This document shows, piece by piece, positions 5,034 to 5,923 of a stretch of 5,923 bases of DNA. The DNA is from Treponema sp. (GTDB lineage: Bacteria > Spirochaetota > Spirochaetia > Treponematales > Breznakiellaceae), in assembly GCA_031277045.1 (NCBI GenBank), contig JAISLX010000135.1, forward strand, positions 1 to 5,923. Reading direction: 5' to 3'. The notes beneath the pieces were generated by a model, which searched no databases, was not told the DNA's origin, and was given only the letters and a program-made list of their open reading frames with translations. The first letter of the stretch is position 1. Every line of letters starts with the position of its first letter. The position numbers were made by a program, and so were the translations under genes.

Positions 5034-5923
5034 ATGCAGATCTTCGGCAATGTTGCCAGCTTTATCCAGCAGGGGGTGGTTTACGGCTGCCTGGTCTACT
5101 CGGTCATCAACAAACACTTCAGCATCGGCAGTTTTACGATGTACCTGGCGGCGATCAACTCGTTCTCTAATGCCATGTTCAGCCTTATGGACAGCGTGGT
5201 GGACATCCGGCGTTTCAGCGATTTTTACGATGTGGTAGACAAGTACCTGAACACGGGAAAACGCCAGCGCGAGGGTAAACGACTGTCCCTGCCCCGGACC
5301 GCCGGTCCCGTCATCGAGTTTCGCAATGTCTCGTTCCGCTACCCCAACCAGGAACGCGGCACCCTTAAAAACATCAACATCACGATTAAGGGGGACGAGA
5401 AGCTTTCGATAGTGGGGGAGAACGGCGCGGGGAAGACGACCTTTACCAAGCTGCTGGCCCGCTTTTACCGCCCCACGGAGGGGGCCATCTATCTGAACGG
5501 CGTTGACATTCAGGATTACGATTACGACCAGTACGCGGATATGTTTTCGGTTTTGTTCCAGGATTTCGCCCTGTTTGTGATGCCGCTGCGGGACAACATA
5601 ACGCTGGGCAGGAATATCGGCGACACGGAGATTATCACCGCCCTGGAGCAGAGCGGCTTCAAGGACAGGCTTGCCAGGCTGGAAAAGGGCCTTGACACGC
5701 CGGTGTACAAAACCTTTGACGAAACGGGCTTTGAGCCCTCCGGCGGCGAAGGCCAGAAAATCGCCATGGCCCGGGCCCTGCTCAAGGGCGCGCCGGTGGT
5801 GATTCTGGACGAGCCCACGGCGGCGCTGGACCCCCGGGCCGAATACGAGATGTACATGCGCTTCAACGAAATGGTCCACGGCAAGACGGCGATATTTATT
5901 TCACACCGCCTGGCCAGCGTAAA
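5034..5923 (+). CDS. ABC exporter, 5'-truncated: last membrane helices plus ATP-binding domain (3' end beyond window)
   Basis: The frame is open from 4929 to the right edge; the first ATG in it is at 5034, without a Shine-Dalgarno. From there 296 codons are seen. Residues 1-75 match the last part of an exporter membrane domain (helices 5-6, VVYGCLVYSVINKHFSIGSF). From about residue 90 comes an MdlB/MsbA-type ATP-binding domain: Tyr103 (A-loop), Walker A GENGAGKTT (128-136), Q-loop Gln176, signature SGGEGQ (236-241), Walker B VVILDE (255-260), D-loop ALD (264-266) and H-loop His291. All catalytic motifs are intact. Such exporters are about 570-600 residues, so roughly 200-250 N-terminal residues with helices 1-4 are missing. 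Exporter-like sequence continues a few codons upstream of the ATG and is then lost in the repeat at 4893-4991. This is probably a truncated remnant; it could still be expressed as a half-domain. It was probably a peptide, lipid or drug exporter. Confidence 0.85.
   Translation, partial: MQIFGNVASFIQQGVVYGCLVYSVINKHFSIGSFTMYLAAINSFSNAMFSLMDSVVDIRRFSDFYDVVDKYLNTGKRQREGKRLSLPRTAGPVIEFRNVSFRYPNQERGTLKNINITIKGDEKLSIVGENGAGKTTFTKLLARFYRPTEGAIYLNGVDIQDYDYDQYADMFSVLFQDFALFVMPLRDNITLGRNIGDTEIITALEQSGFKDRLARLEKGLDTPVYKTFDETGFEPSGGEGQKIAMARALLKGAPVVILDEPTAALDPRAEYEMYMRFNEMVHGKTAIFISHRLASV

Noticed and set aside
4887..5879. 330-codon frame antisense to the ABC exporter
   Set aside because: The plus strand carries all ABC motifs in order; the minus frame has no recognisable domain and ends in the repeat.

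Overview
The window looks like a GC-rich spirochaete chromosome, most probably a Treponema of the termite-gut type. This is an inference from three things: a short lipoprotein with a Lys/Arg-Met-rich signal and LFGC lipobox, Treponema-like YchF, ManC and MATE sequences, and intergenic DNA full of small perfect hairpins and dispersed repeats. No marker in the window fixes the species.

Layout. Positions 1-260 (minus strand) hold the 5' part of a small lipoprotein gene that runs off the left edge. Positions 261-1144 are an 884-base stretch without a convincing gene but dense in repeats. In order it holds two small palindromes, a 75-nt dispersed repeat (copy A), an array of seven 21-bp units, a consensus-like promoter (TTGACA, 19 nt, TATAAT) whose -10 box runs into five copies of TGTGAGC, three back-to-back hairpins, an AT-rich palindrome and a GC-rich hairpin group at the end of ychF. 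Positions 1145-2269 (minus) are ychF, the universal P-loop ATPase/GTPase. Divergently, 2383-3414 (plus) encode a short-form mannose-1-phosphate guanylyltransferase (manC). Fourteen bases later comes a MATE-family exporter (3429-4823), almost certainly in the same operon.

Positions 4824-5033 hold another hairpin, copy B of the 75-nt repeat and a strong 12-bp stem. Directly after this the sequence becomes the back half of an ABC exporter: the last transmembrane segments and a complete set of nucleotide-binding motifs up to the H-loop, running off the right edge. The front half of that exporter, most of the membrane domain, is absent, and the reading frame stays open back into the repeat. The simplest reading is a 5'-truncated gene whose breakpoint lies at the repeat.

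Functionally, manC supplies GDP-mannose for surface glycans or glycolipids, and the MATE and ABC proteins are export systems. ychF and the lipoprotein are independent neighbours. The coding genes are ordinary. The unusual content is the non-coding repeat block at 534-1003 and the linked repeat at the ABC truncation. I do not see a clearly new enzymatic or defence system here.
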